In this document: positions 36,182 to 45,913 of the stretch, one piece after another | Position numbering within the stretch: the stretch's first letter is position 1 | How the letters are laid out: every line of letters begins with the position of its first letter | NCBI RefSeq assembly: GCF_018326425.1 | Contig: NZ_AP024601.1 | Coordinates: 980,001 to 1,044,000, forward strand | DNA: 64,000 bases | Direction of reading: 5' to 3' | Source: Polycladomyces abyssicola | Lineage (GTDB): Bacteria > Bacillota > Bacilli > Thermoactinomycetales > JIR-001 | Program-made: the position numbers and the translations under genes | The notes under the pieces: generated by a model | What the model saw: only the letters and a program-made list of their open reading frames with translations | Told to the model about the DNA's origin: nothing | Database searches by the model: none

Positions 36182-37180
36182 TTACCGCATCGCTTTTTTA
36201 GCCAACTCCATTTTGACGATGGTGTCATAGGGAACATTGCCGGGCAGTTCACCGGATTGACGCATGATGTCGATCATATGACCGTATTCTTGTCGGTCGA
36301 TGATCGGGTCGGCGGCCCATGACTGTTGTTCCTTATATCGTTGCAACACTTTTTCCAAGACGGCACGGTTGGTGTCGGGAAATTCCGGGGCAATCACATC
36401 GGCTATTTCCTGCACGGAATGCGATTGGACCCATTGTTGGCCTTGATACACGGCACGAATGAAACGGAGCAAGGTCTCGGGATCTTGTTCAAGCTTGGAT
36501 TGACCGGTGATGTAGACGGTATAGGGAAGGCGACCACTGTCTTTCCCGAATGACGCGACCACTTTCCCTTTTCCCTCCTGTTCCAGTTTGGAGGCGACGG
36601 GCTCAAACAACTGGACGTAGTCCCCTGTCCCGGCAGCAAAGGCGTTACCGAGATTTTTGTAGTCCACGTTTTGAATGATCTTCACATCTTCATGGGGTTT
36701 CAAGCCATGGCGGCGTTGCACGTACTCACTCACCATCTCAGGCATGCCACCTTTGCGTTGGCCCAACAGCTTTTTGCCTCGCAGGTCGCTCCATTGAAAC
36801 GGTCCGGTTTGATTGCGGGCAACGAGAAAACTGCCGTCCGTCTGCGTCAACTGGGCGATGCCGACCACCGGGCGGGCAGCACCGCGCGCGGTGACGTAGA
36901 CGGCGGCTTCCGCTCCGACCAACACAATATCGGCGTCACCCGACAAGAGGGCGGTCATCGTTTTGTCACCGCCGAAGCCGTTGGTCACCTCTACCGTCAA
37001 ACCCTGCTCCTTGAAAAAGCCTTTGCGGATCGCCACATACTGTGGAGCGTAAAACATGGAGTGCGTCACTTCAACCAATCGAACGGTCCGGGAATGGGAA
37101 GAGGATGGAGAACAGGCAGTCACAACCATCAGCCAACAGGTGAGGACGGCGAATCCGATCATCCACCGAAATGTCCGCAT
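36182..37180 (-). CDS. ABC transporter substrate-binding lipoprotein (SsuA/NMT1-like)
   Basis: ATG 37180 is preferred (AAAGGAT eight bases upstream); the frame opens at 37189. A lipoprotein signal ends in VVTAC, then a serine-rich linker. The fold follows NMT1/SsuA proteins: VTHSMFYAPQYVAIRKGFFK, GGDKTMTALLSGDADIVLVG and LRGKKLLGQRKGGMPEMV. It delivers a small solute to the permease. Sulfonates, nitrate, or thiamine-precursor pyrimidines are all possible; no biosynthetic neighbour decides this. Confidence 0.9.
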   Translation of the reverse strand: MRTFRWMIGFAVLTCWLMVVTACSPSSSHSRTVRLVEVTHSMFYAPQYVAIRKGFFKEQGLTVEVTNGFGGDKTMTALLSGDADIVLVGAEAAVYVTARGAARPVVGIAQLTQTDGSFLVARNQTGPFQWSDLRGKKLLGQRKGGMPEMVSEYVQRRHGLKPHEDVKIIQNVDYKNLGNAFAAGTGDYVQLFEPVASKLEQEGKGKVVASFGKDSGRLPYTVYITGQSKLEQDPETLLRFIRAVYQGQQWVQSHSVQEIADVIAPEFPDTNRAVLEKVLQRYKEQQSWAADPIIDRQEYGHMIDIMRQSGELPGNVPYDTIVKMELAKKAMR

Positions 37181-37248
37181 GTCGGTCATCCTTTCTCGAA
37201 ATTCTGGGCTGATGTATCGTATGCCTGGGCTTCAAATTCTGTTCACAT

Positions 37249-37283
37249 TGGCTTCCTGCGGCAGGAATAGCCTATGATATAAT
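37249..37283 (+). promoter_or_regulatory. Probable promoter for the hem operon
   Basis: TTGGCT (37249-37254) with TATGAT (37273-37278) at an 18-base spacing, and TATAAT at 37278-37283 as an alternative minus-10. The two candidates overlap, so the exact start is unsure; the leader would be about 110 bases. Confidence 0.5.
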
Positions 37284-37398
37284 AAGGAAAGACTGAAAGA
37301 GAAAAAGAGTGTCCATCAACAGGGAAGCGACTGATTTCCGCAATCTACCCGGTGAGCAGGCACTCGGGAACGGATGACCTGGAATCGGGGTGGGGTCC

Positions 37399-38778
37399 AT
37401 GCACATTTTAGTGGTCGGATTCAATCACAAGACGGCTCCTGTATCGTTGCGGGAGCGTTTGGCTTTCTCCGAAAACGAATGGGGAAAAGCTGTGACGACA
37501 TTGCGCCATACCAAGAGCGTTTTGGAGAGCGTTATCATCAGCACCTGTAACCGGATGGAGCTTTACGTCATTTGCGATCAACTGCATACGGGTGAATACT
37601 ACGCCAAAACGTTTTTGGAAGAGTGGTTCTCCGTACCCAAATCGGAGTTCATAGATCATCTGTATATCAAACAAAACGAAGAAGCGGTCCGTCATCTGTT
37701 TACGGTGGTATGCGGGCTGGATTCGATGGTGATCGGGGAGACGCAAATCCTGGGACAAGTGCGCGATGCATTCTTGAAAGCGCAGGAACATCAAACCACC
37801 GGCACGATGTTCAACACCCTGTTTCGCCAGGCAATTACGCTCGGCAAACGGGCGCATGCCGAGACTGAGCTGGGGCAAAATGCCGTTTCCGTCAGCTATG
37901 CCGCGGTGGAGCTGGGGAAAAAGCTGTTCCCCACATTCTCCGGCAAAACGGTACTCTTGATCGGTGCGGGCGAAACAGGAAAGTTGACAGCCAAACACTT
38001 CCAAGCCAACGGAGCAGATCGGATGATCGTGCTCAACCGCACATGGGAAAAAGCGCGGGAAGTCGCAGCACACTTCGGTGCCGAAGCGCGACCGTTGACG
38101 CAATTGCATCAGAGCTTGCGGGAAGCGGACATCGTTGTCAGCTCCACGGGAGCGTCCGGCGCGATCATCACCCGGGAAATGATCAAGCGGGTGTTGCCTG
38201 AACGAAGTGCGCCGCTGTTTCTGATCGATATCGCCGTACCGCGCGATATTGAGCCGAACGTTCATGAATTAGACAATGTGTATCTGTACGATATTGACGA
38301 CTTGCAGGAGATCGTGTCGGCCAACCTGCAGCTGCGCGAGCAGGAAGCGGAAAAGGTGCGCCACATGATCGAGGAAGAAGTGCGCGCTTTCCGGGATTGG
38401 GTGCAGACGCTCGGCGTTGTTCCGCTGATCACGGCATTGCGTGAGAAAGCATTGGCCATACAGGAAGAAACGATGAAAAGCATTGAGCGCAAATTGCCGG
38501 ATCTGACTGAGCGGGAGTTGCGTGTGATCCGCAAGCACACCAAAAGCATTGTCAATCAGTTGCTGCGTGACCCGATCATGCGCGCCAAAGAATTGGCCGC
38601 CAGCCCCGACCGTGATGAGGCGTTGGAGATGTTTGCCCACATCTTTGCGCTGGAAGAAAGCCTGAAGAAAAAACAGGCGGAAGAACAGAAACAAGCGCAT
38701 GCGCCTTCGTTGGAAAACGTCGCCGCACCGCTTCGTCATCCGGCTTTAGCCGGCGGCAAAGTGACGTTCCGCTCGTGA
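37399..38778 (+). CDS. hemA: Glutamyl-tRNA reductase
   Basis: ATG 37399 gives MHILVVGFNHKTAP, the standard N-terminus; GGGGTGGGG lies just upstream. About 459 residues. It reduces glutamyl-tRNA to glutamate-1-semialdehyde, the first committed step. The catalytic cysteine is in ISTCNRMELYV, the tRNA-linked part contains DSMVIGETQILGQV, the NADPH domain has LIGAGETGKLTAKH, and the helical dimerisation domain follows. First gene of a seven-gene tetrapyrrole cluster. Confidence 0.97.
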   Translation: MHILVVGFNHKTAPVSLRERLAFSENEWGKAVTTLRHTKSVLESVIISTCNRMELYVICDQLHTGEYYAKTFLEEWFSVPKSEFIDHLYIKQNEEAVRHLFTVVCGLDSMVIGETQILGQVRDAFLKAQEHQTTGTMFNTLFRQAITLGKRAHAETELGQNAVSVSYAAVELGKKLFPTFSGKTVLLIGAGETGKLTAKHFQANGADRMIVLNRTWEKAREVAAHFGAEARPLTQLHQSLREADIVVSSTGASGAIITREMIKRVLPERSAPLFLIDIAVPRDIEPNVHELDNVYLYDIDDLQEIVSANLQLREQEAEKVRHMIEEEVRAFRDWVQTLGVVPLITALREKALAIQEETMKSIERKLPDLTERELRVIRKHTKSIVNQLLRDPIMRAKELAASPDRDEALEMFAHIFALEESLKKKQAEEQKQAHAPSLENVAAPLRHPALAGGKVTFRS

Positions 38779-38796
38779 ACGAAAGGGGTGGCCGCC

Positions 38797-39612
38797 GTGT
38801 TCGCTGAGCGTTGGGTGTATGATCTGATTATTTATCTTTATGCATTAGGGCTTCTTTTTGCCTTTGCGGATTTACTGCACAAGAACCGGCGGGCCAATCG
38901 GCTGGCCCTTTCCTTGTTCATCGCGGTCTGGATGATTCAAACGGTGTTTATTGCCTTTCGGCTTTTTGAACTGTTTCCGCTGTTGACACCGTTTGATTCT
39001 TTGTTTTTCTACTCGTGGGCCATTGTGGCGCTCACCATGTTGATCAACTGGTTGTATCGTATGGATTTGGTCGTGTTTTCCGCGAATTTGGTGGGGTTTG
39101 CCGTACTGGCCATCAATTTTTTCGTCGCCCGTGACACGTCACGCCATTTGTCCCGACTGCTTCTGTCGGAATTGGTGTTCGTCCATGTCACGATGGCGTT
39201 TTTGGCCTATGCGGCTTTTTCTTTGTCTGCCGTATTCGCGGTCTTATATCTGATCGGAGATCATTTACTGAAACAGAAGAAATGGAACCGGCTGTTGCGT
39301 TTGTTACCCAGTTTGGAACATTTGCAACGGCTGTCTTACGGTTTTTCCCTGATCGGGATGCCGTTATTGCTCTCGTCGATTATTTTGGGTGTGATTTGGG
39401 CGTATCAGACGAATATCAGCGGATTTTGGTATGATCCTAAAATTATCGGCTCCCTGATCGTGTTGTTGTTGTACGCGATACAGTTGTACCAGAAGGCGAA
39501 ACAAAGATGGCATGGGCGGCGGCTGGCGTGGTGGAGTGCCGTGTCGTTCTTGGCGATGTTGCTCAATTATTGGATATCGGTTACGGGACTTTCATTCCAT
39601 CGGTGGATGTAA
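38797..39612 (+). CDS. hemX: HemX-type cytochrome c assembly-like membrane protein
   Basis: Start set at GTG 38797 behind AAAGGGGTGG. About 271 residues with eight membrane segments; AFLAYAAFSLSAVFAVLYL and conserved histidines (HVTMAFLAY, SFHRWM) resemble CcmC/CcsA-like proteins. In B. subtilis HemX lowers the HemA level and lies in the same place. Its C-terminus is followed 14 bases later by the sirC-type gene. Confidence 0.92.
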   Translation: MFAERWVYDLIIYLYALGLLFAFADLLHKNRRANRLALSLFIAVWMIQTVFIAFRLFELFPLLTPFDSLFFYSWAIVALTMLINWLYRMDLVVFSANLVGFAVLAINFFVARDTSRHLSRLLLSELVFVHVTMAFLAYAAFSLSAVFAVLYLIGDHLLKQKKWNRLLRLLPSLEHLQRLSYGFSLIGMPLLLSSIILGVIWAYQTNISGFWYDPKIIGSLIVLLLYAIQLYQKAKQRWHGRRLAWWSAVSFLAMLLNYWISVTGLSFHRWM

Positions 39613-39626
39613 GGGAGACGAATGAA

Positions 39627-40280
39627 ATGAAACGGTTTTATCCGATGATGGTGGATTTGACCGGTCGGCGTTGCCTCGTGGTGGGCGGTGGATCGGTGGC
39701 GGAACGAAAAACGGCCTCACTGTTGGAAGGGGGCGCCGACGTGATCGTGGTCAGTCCGGATGTGACCCCTGGTCTGCAAGTGTGGGCGGAGCAGGGAGAG
39801 ATTACATACTACGCCCGTCCCTATCGCAAAGGAGATGTGGCGGGATGTACCCTGGTGATTGCCGCCACGGATCAGGAGGCGGTCAACCGGGCTGTGTATG
39901 AGGAGGCACAGGCATGCGGGGCTTGGATCAATGTGGTGGATCGCCCCGATCTGTGCAACTTTACCGTTCCTTCCACCCTTCGTCGGGGGCATCTGCAAAT
40001 CGCCGTATCCACGGGAGGGGCCAGCCCTACGCTGGCAAAAAAAATCCGCCAAGAGTTGGAAGAAACGTACGGACCCGAATACGCGGTCTACCTGAATGTG
40101 CTCAAAGAGATGCGTCAACGGATTCAGGATGCCGTCGCCGATGCGGCTGTCCGTCATCAATTGATGGCCTGCCTCGTGGATGAGGAATGGATTGCACTGT
40201 GCAAAACCGATCCCGAGGAGGCGCGACGTCGTATGGAGAGTTGGGTCGAACAGGCGGCCACGGCGGAAATCAGCGGGTGA
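39627..40280 (+). CDS. sirC: Precorrin-2 dehydrogenase (SirC/YlnF-like)
   Basis: Start at ATG 39627 with AAGGGAGACG upstream; 217 residues. MVDLTGRRCLVVGGGSVAER is the NAD-binding motif and NVVDRPDLCNFTVPSTLRRG with STGGASPTLAKKIRQELE are family signatures. It oxidises precorrin-2 to sirohydrochlorin. Some homologues also chelate iron; the short length suggests dehydrogenase only. It stands between hemX and hemC, not with the sulfate-assimilation genes as in B. subtilis. Confidence 0.92.
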   Translation: MKRFYPMMVDLTGRRCLVVGGGSVAERKTASLLEGGADVIVVSPDVTPGLQVWAEQGEITYYARPYRKGDVAGCTLVIAATDQEAVNRAVYEEAQACGAWINVVDRPDLCNFTVPSTLRRGHLQIAVSTGGASPTLAKKIRQELEETYGPEYAVYLNVLKEMRQRIQDAVADAAVRHQLMACLVDEEWIALCKTDPEEARRRMESWVEQAATAEISG

Positions 40281-40318
40281 TCCGCTCGGATCGGGCAGTG
40301 AGGAGGACACAGACGATC

Positions 40319-41245
40319 ATGCGAACGGTAGTGGTGGGAACCAGGAAAAGCGCTTTGGCGCTGACCCAGACCGGTTGGGTGATGGACCGGCTTCGGGAAG
40401 CGAATTCCCGCTGGGAACTGCGTCAGGAAAAAATCGTGACCAAAGGAGATCGCATTTTGGATGTCACCTTGTCGAAAATCGGAGGCAAGGGGCTATTCGT
40501 CAAGGAGATCGAACAAGCGCTGTTGGACGGAAGGATCGATATCGCCGTCCACAGCATGAAGGATATGCCCGGTGAAATACCGGACGGTTTGGTGATCGGC
40601 GCTGTGACGCGGCGGGAAGACCCACGCGATTGTCTGATCACCCGCAGTGGGCAATCATTGGAGGAATTGCCGTCCGGTGCGCGGATCGGAACCAGCAGTT
40701 TGCGCAGGCAAGCGCAAATATTGGCGTATCGGCCAGATGTTACGGTGGAACCGGTGCGCGGCAATCTGGACACCCGCCTGCGCAAAATGCAGGAAGGGCA
40801 GTTTGACGGCATTCTTCTGGCGGTGGCGGGTTTGTCCCGGATGGGCTGGCAAGATCGTGTGACGCAAGCGCTTTCGACGGATATCATGGTGCCGGCCGTG
40901 GGGCAAGGGGCATTGGCCATCCAATGTCGTGCAGATGATACTGAAGTGTTGGAAGGATTGAAGAAGATCAACGATCCAGAGACCGAACGGGCCGTTCGAG
41001 CGGAACGGGCGTTTTTGCATGCGTTTGAAGGCGGGTGTCATCTGCCGGTCGGCGCGTACGCCGAGGAAACGGGCGGATTGATTCGGCTGATCGGCATGGT
41101 GGCGCATCCGGACGGCCAGAAGGTGTTACGCGGCACTGTAGAAGGCACGGAACCGGAGCAAGTCGGACGTACATTGGCACAGCAGTTGCTGGAAAAGGGA
41201 GCGGGAGAATTGTTGTCGGCTTTACGAGAGGGGATGAGCAGATGA
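40319..41245 (+). CDS. hemC: Porphobilinogen deaminase
   Basis: ATG 40319 with AGGAGG 12 bases upstream gives MRTVVVGTRKSALALTQTGW. 308 residues. It polymerises four porphobilinogens into hydroxymethylbilane. GGKGLFVKEIEQALLDGRID and AVHSMKDMP are signatures, and the dipyrromethane cofactor cysteine is in FEGGCHLPVGA. It overlaps the next gene by four bases (ATGA). Confidence 0.96.
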   Translation: MRTVVVGTRKSALALTQTGWVMDRLREANSRWELRQEKIVTKGDRILDVTLSKIGGKGLFVKEIEQALLDGRIDIAVHSMKDMPGEIPDGLVIGAVTRREDPRDCLITRSGQSLEELPSGARIGTSSLRRQAQILAYRPDVTVEPVRGNLDTRLRKMQEGQFDGILLAVAGLSRMGWQDRVTQALSTDIMVPAVGQGALAIQCRADDTEVLEGLKKINDPETERAVRAERAFLHAFEGGCHLPVGAYAEETGGLIRLIGMVAHPDGQKVLRGTVEGTEPEQVGRTLAQQLLEKGAGELLSALREGMSR

Positions 41246-42792
41246 ACGCAGGCACCGTCTACTTGGTGGGAGCAGGTCCCGGCGATCCTGGGCTGATCAC
41301 GGTCAAAGGGAAGGAAGCGATCGAAAAATCCGATGTGATCGTGTATGACCGGTTGGCCAGCCCCCGATTGCTGAAATATGCCAAACCGGATGCCGAGCGG
41401 ATTTACGTGGGGAAAATGCCGGACCGGCACACCTTGACGCAGGAAGAGATCAACCAACTGCTGGTGGAGAAAGCGAAAGAAGGCAAAACGGTCACCCGGC
41501 TGAAAGGGGGAGATCCGTTCGTTTTCGGTCGGGGCGGCGAAGAGGCGGAGACGTTGGCGGAGCACGGCATCCCGTTTGAGGTGGTGCCGGGGATCACTTC
41601 GGCCATCGCCGTCCCTGCCTACGCCGGGATTCCGGTAACGCACAGGGACATCAACCCTTCCTTCACCATCGTGACCGGTCATGAACGGCCGGAAAAAACG
41701 GAATCCACCATCCGTTGGGACAAATTGGCCACTGCTTCGGAAACGTTGATTTTCCTGATGGGCGTGGGTAATTTGCCGTTTATCCGAGATCAGTTGATCC
41801 GGCACGGCCGTTCGGAAAACACCCCTGTCGCCCTGATCCGTTGGGGCACGCGCGTGGAACAGGAAGTGCTGACGGGGACGTTGGGGGACATTGTGGAAAA
41901 GGTGCGGGAAGCCAATTTCCGACCGCCTGCCATTATCATTGTGGGTGAAGTGGTCCGGTTGCGTGACAAGCTGAAATGGTTTGAGAACAAGCCGTTGTTC
42001 GGCCGTCGCGTGCTGGTGACACGGGCCCGCAGTCAAAGCAGTTCGTTGGTGGAGAAAATTGAGGCATTGGGCGGAGAAGCGGTTGAGTTTCCGGTGATTC
42101 ACCTCACGCCTCCCAAAAGGCAGGACTTGCTGGATCAAGCGTTGAACCGGCTTGGGTTGTATGATTGGGTGGTATTCACGAGTGTCAACGGTGTCAAGTA
42201 TTTCTTTCGCCGTTTGCGCGAGCTGAAGCTAGACATCCGATCGATGTCCCGGGCCAAGATAGCGGCGATCGGTCCGAAAACAGCAGAAGTCCTGGAAGAG
42301 AAAGGTCTTCGGGTTGAGGTGCTGCCCGACAAATTCCAGGCTGAGGCGTTGGTGGAACACTTGAAACCGTTGGTTCGTGCCGGGGAACGCATTCTGCTTC
42401 CTCGCGCCGACATCGCCCGCAAAGTGTTGGCTGTCGAGCTGGAGAAACTGGGGTGCCAAGTGGAGGAAGTAGACGCTTACGACACGGTTGTCGGCAACGA
42501 AAATGCGGAAGAAGTGGCCAACATGTTGGAAAACGGCGCCATTCACGTCATCACGTTTACCAGTTCGTCCACGGTCCGCAATTTCGTTGACGCCATTCGT
42601 TCCGTGCGGGAAAACTGGCTGTCCCTGATCCAAGGGACGCAAATCGCGTGCATCGGACCGATCACTGCCCAAACAGCGGAAGAACTCGGACTGACACCGG
42701 ATGTGGTGGCGGAGCGCTTTACCATTGACGGGTTGATTGAGGCCATTGCCCAACATCCGCCGAAAGTGCTGACGAAGGGGGAGTTACGATGA
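41242..42792 (+). CDS. cobA-hemD: Uroporphyrinogen-III methyltransferase / uroporphyrinogen-III synthase fusion
   Basis: 516 residues. Residues 1-247 are a SAM-dependent uroporphyrinogen-III C-methyltransferase: [36 protein letters not shown] and [20 protein letters not shown]. Residues about 252-516 are uroporphyrinogen-III synthase ([57 protein letters not shown]). The fusion closes the ring to uroporphyrinogen III and methylates it to precorrin-2. It overlaps hemB by four bases. Such fusions are known in several Firmicutes. Confidence 0.95.
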   Translation: MNAGTVYLVGAGPGDPGLITVKGKEAIEKSDVIVYDRLASPRLLKYAKPDAERIYVGKMPDRHTLTQEEINQLLVEKAKEGKTVTRLKGGDPFVFGRGGEEAETLAEHGIPFEVVPGITSAIAVPAYAGIPVTHRDINPSFTIVTGHERPEKTESTIRWDKLATASETLIFLMGVGNLPFIRDQLIRHGRSENTPVALIRWGTRVEQEVLTGTLGDIVEKVREANFRPPAIIIVGEVVRLRDKLKWFENKPLFGRRVLVTRARSQSSSLVEKIEALGGEAVEFPVIHLTPPKRQDLLDQALNRLGLYDWVVFTSVNGVKYFFRRLRELKLDIRSMSRAKIAAIGPKTAEVLEEKGLRVEVLPDKFQAEALVEHLKPLVRAGERILLPRADIARKVLAVELEKLGCQVEEVDAYDTVVGNENAEEVANMLENGAIHVITFTSSSTVRNFVDAIRSVRENWLSLIQGTQIACIGPITAQTAEELGLTPDVVAERFTIDGLIEAIAQHPPKVLTKGELR

Positions 42793-43772
42793 AACCGTTC
42801 GCGCGGCATCGCCGGTTGAGAAGGAATGAAGCCATCCGAAGCATGGTGCGGGAACACCATGTGCAGGTGACGGATTTGATCTATCCGTTGTTCGTCGTAG
42901 AAGGAAACGGTGTAAAAGAAGAGATCCCGTCCATGCCGGGAGTCTATCATTTCTCTCTGGACCGGCTGGATGAAGAGATTGAAGAAGTGGTGGACCTCGG
43001 CATCCCGTCCGTCCTGATCTTCGGCGTGCCAGACGAAAAGGACGCCTGCGGCAGCTCCGCCTATGACGAAAACGGCATCGTCCAGCGGGCCATCCGTCGG
43101 ATCAAAGAGCGGCATCCTAGGCTGTATGTCATCGCGGACACATGCTTGTGCCAGTACACCGACCACGGCCACTGCGGCGTGGTGGAAGACGGGGAGATCG
43201 TCAACGACGCATCATTGGAGCTGCTGGTGAAAACCGCTGTCTCCCAAGCACGTGCGGGTGCGGACATGATCGCGCCTTCCAACATGATGGACGGTTTTGT
43301 CGCTGCCATCCGCCAAGGGCTGGACGAAGCGGGGTTCACCCACATTCCGATCATGTCGTATGCGGTGAAGTATGCCTCCGCCTTCTACGGTCCGTTCCGC
43401 GATGCAGCTCACTCAGCACCCCAGTTCGGAGATCGCCGCACGTACCAGATGGACCCGGCCAACGCACGGGAAGCGCTGCGGGAAGCGGCTTCCGATGTGG
43501 AACAGGGAGCCGATCTTCTCATGGTGAAACCGGGCATGGCGTATCTGGACATTCTGTACCGGTTGAAAGAGCGGTTTGATCTGCCGGTGGCGGTGTACAA
43601 CGTCAGTGCCGAGTATGCGATGGTGAAAGCGGCTGCGCAAAACGGGTGGATCGACGAACAGCGTATCGTGATGGAACTGATGACCGCGATGAAACGGGCC
43701 GGCGCCGACCTGATTCTGACGTATCACGCCAAAGACGTAGCCCGGTGGCTGCGAGGAGGGATGAACGGATGA
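42789..43772 (+). CDS. hemB: Delta-aminolevulinic acid dehydratase (porphobilinogen synthase)
   Basis: 327 residues. It condenses two aminolevulinates to porphobilinogen. The zinc site is in [14 protein letters not shown]. The Schiff-base lysines are in [19 protein letters not shown] and [13 protein letters not shown]. The start and stop codons overlap both neighbours by four bases (ATGA), so translation is coupled. In B. subtilis hemL follows directly; here the Lrp-like gene does. Confidence 0.97.
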   Translation: MKPFARHRRLRRNEAIRSMVREHHVQVTDLIYPLFVVEGNGVKEEIPSMPGVYHFSLDRLDEEIEEVVDLGIPSVLIFGVPDEKDACGSSAYDENGIVQRAIRRIKERHPRLYVIADTCLCQYTDHGHCGVVEDGEIVNDASLELLVKTAVSQARAGADMIAPSNMMDGFVAAIRQGLDEAGFTHIPIMSYAVKYASAFYGPFRDAAHSAPQFGDRRTYQMDPANAREALREAASDVEQGADLLMVKPGMAYLDILYRLKERFDLPVAVYNVSAEYAMVKAAAQNGWIDEQRIVMELMTAMKRAGADLILTYHAKDVARWLRGGMNG

Positions 43773-44821
43773 CCGCGCAAACGTTGGACCGATTGGATCA
43801 GGAAATCCTGAATTTGTTGCAGGAAGGCATTGAGTTGGTGGAACGCCCCTTCCTGGCGATCGCCGAGAAAGTGGGAACGACTGAAGAAGATGTCATGGAA
43901 AGAGTGCGCCGGTTGAAAGGGGACATCGTGAGGCAGATCTCGGCCATTTTTGATACGCGCACACTCGGATACCAATCCAGCTTGGTGGCGGCCAAAATTC
44001 CGGAAGAGCGGTTGGACGAGGCGGCGCAGATCATCAATGATCACCCCGGCGTCTCCCACAATTACAAGCGTAATCATGATTACAACCTGTGGTTTACGAT
44101 CGCCGTGCCCCCGAACAGCCGTCTTGGCTTGGAAAAAACGGTGGATCTCTTGGGTGAGATGGCCAAAGTGGACGTGATCCGGTTGATGCCCACGCTGCGA
44201 TTGTTCAAGATCGGCGTTCAACTGGACATGACCGGCAAAGAAGATCAGACCAAGGCAAAGGCGAAACCGGCTTACGGGGAAGAAGACCGGAAACAGGCGG
44301 CCAAAACCGTCACCGACTTCGACATTGCCGTCATTCGTGAACTACAGAAGGACTTGCCGATCGAGCCCCGGCCGTTTGACCGTTGGGCCCAAAACATCGG
44401 CATCAGCACGGAGGAACTCCTTCAGGCCGGTCGCGACCTGCAAGCCCGGAAACAGATGCGCCGGTTTGCAGCCGTGCTTCATCACCGCAAAGCCGGCTTT
44501 CGTTTCAACGGGATGGGCGTGTGGGCCGTACCGGAAGATCGGGTGGATGAGGTCGGACCGAAAATGGCTTCCTTCAAGGCGGTCAGCCACTGCTATTTGC
44601 GTCCGACGTACCCGGATTGGCCGTACAGCATCTTTACGATGGTACACGGCCGGACGATGGAGGAGTGCGAATCGATTCTGCAGGCGATCGAGGATGAAAC
44701 GGGGATTACCGAGCGAGCCGTCTTGTACTCCACCAAAGAATACAAAAAGACTCGTGTTTCCTATTTCACTCCGGAAGCGGATGAGTGGGAGGAAAAAGTG
44801 ATTCGCCGCTTCGGATTGTGA
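43769..44821 (+). CDS. Fused AhbA/AhbB-type siroheme decarboxylase (Lrp/AsnC-like)
   Basis: Start at ATG 43769, overlapping hemB by four bases; 350 residues. It is built from two Lrp/AsnC-like halves. The first (about 1-160) has an N-terminal winged helix and [19 protein letters not shown]. The second (about 185-345) has [20 protein letters not shown] and [20 protein letters not shown]. These are the hallmarks of NirD/L/G/H and AhbA/AhbB proteins, which remove two acetate carboxyls from siroheme. In most organisms these are separate subunits. A DNA-binding role cannot be excluded, but the pathway context favours the enzyme. Confidence 0.85.
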   Translation: MTAQTLDRLDQEILNLLQEGIELVERPFLAIAEKVGTTEEDVMERVRRLKGDIVRQISAIFDTRTLGYQSSLVAAKIPEERLDEAAQIINDHPGVSHNYKRNHDYNLWFTIAVPPNSRLGLEKTVDLLGEMAKVDVIRLMPTLRLFKIGVQLDMTGKEDQTKAKAKPAYGEEDRKQAAKTVTDFDIAVIRELQKDLPIEPRPFDRWAQNIGISTEELLQAGRDLQARKQMRRFAAVLHHRKAGFRFNGMGVWAVPEDRVDEVGPKMASFKAVSHCYLRPTYPDWPYSIFTMVHGRTMEECESILQAIEDETGITERAVLYSTKEYKKTRVSYFTPEADEWEEKVIRRFGL

Positions 44822-44870
44822 GTGAGATCGTGTATGAACTTTGCCCGCATTCACGCCTCTGAAGATCATA

Positions 44871-44904
44871 ACCCCTGCCGTTCCATCGGTGGGGGTGTTT
44901 TGTT
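44871..44904 (+). terminator. Terminator of the hem operon
   Basis: ACCCCTGCCG (44871-44880) pairs along ten positions with CGGTGGGGGT (44887-44896), with two G-T pairs, followed by a T-rich tail (TTTTGTTTT nearby). The remaining bases up to 45026 show no gene. Confidence 0.8.
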
Positions 44905-45026
44905 TTACAGAAAAAGTCTCCTGAAAAGCCCACGGCGCCTATAGGAAGTACCCTTGGGGTATTTCAATCGTGAAAAGGTGGGATTACTCGTTGCCTTCTG
45001 AAGAGGGCGCTTAAAAGCAACATTTT

Positions 45027-45742
45027 TTGTTTTTCATTCCGAAAGGATTTATCTCCGGCATTCTCACGTTGGCCGCCTGCACCGTGGGGACCCTGTTCAT
45101 CACCGCGGGTCTCGGGGGAAGCAAGGGGAAACCGGCGGACTATCCGCTTCCCCAGGCTCTGGCCAAGGTGTACGGGGAGGGGACGCTCTTCCCCACCCTG
45201 GTGGCGGTCATCGGTCTGGCGGGTCTCATCGCCAGTCTTCACGGCTTTATCATCGGGTACTCCCGCCAAACCTTTGCCTTGTCCCGGGCCGGTTATCTCC
45301 CTTCGTTTCTTTCCCGGCTCAACCGTTGGAAGATTCCCCACTGGGCCTGATCGTCCCGGGATCTCTCGGGGTAACGTGCGCCGCCTCGGCGGATTTCGCC
45401 AACGCCCTGATCATTCTGTCCGTCTTTGGCGCGGTTCTCATGTACTGCCTGTCCATGGTATCGCTGTTCATTCTCCGAAGGAAAGAGCCGGATCTGGAAC
45501 GGCCTTTCAAGGTCTTCTATCCCTGGGTGCCGGGAGTGGCGCTGATTCTCGGTCTGCTCGCTCTCTACAGCGTCATCAAGTACAGCGTGACCACGTCCCT
45601 GCCGTTCCTCGGTTTCCAACTTCCTTTAAGCTACGTCATCTTCGGTGTTTTCGGCTTGGGTATCTTGTACTATGCGGTGCGGGGGAGCGCACGCATCCGC
45701 CCCATCTCCGAGGAATTCGGGGCGATGCAAGTCTTGGAATAA
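45027..45742 (+). pseudogene. Ethanolamine/amino-acid permease remnant, truncated and frameshifted
   Basis: Two frames join into one APC-family permease. The first (45027-45350) reads PKGFISGILTLAACTVGTLF and RQTFALSRAGYLPSFLSRL and ends NRWKIPHWA-stop; the second continues with LIVPGSLGVTCAASADFANA to FGAMQVLE. A single missing C in the run near 45346 (CACTGGGCC then TGATC) explains the shift. The N-terminal half of the usual roughly 450 residues is missing. The sequence resembles the ethanolamine permease group. The gene is not functional as read. Confidence 0.8.
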
Positions 45743-45913
45743 AAAGGGGACACGTCGGACAGTGCCTAGAAAAGCAGCGAAAGCTATGCAAGTGCTGCAG
45801 ATTGGATTTGGCGACAGAAGAGTCTAGCTGTCGATAATGGGCAGTAGGTCTTCCTATTTGGTATTAATCGAGCTGTTGGTCAGTACAGACTCCGAGCTAA
45901 TTTTGACCCCCGC

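Noticed and set aside
41038-42138. Minus-strand frame of 366 codons opposite hemC and cobA-hemD
   Set aside because: Shadow of strongly coding plus-strand genes; no protein similarity.
43769-44821. Plain Lrp/AsnC transcription regulator
   Set aside because: The motifs [10 protein letters not shown] and RPTYPDWPY and the hem operon position fit siroheme decarboxylase better, though regulation is not excluded.
45880-45900. Similarity of a short stretch here to 48606-48625 within the PIG-L gene
   Set aside because: About 15 shared bases only; probably chance.
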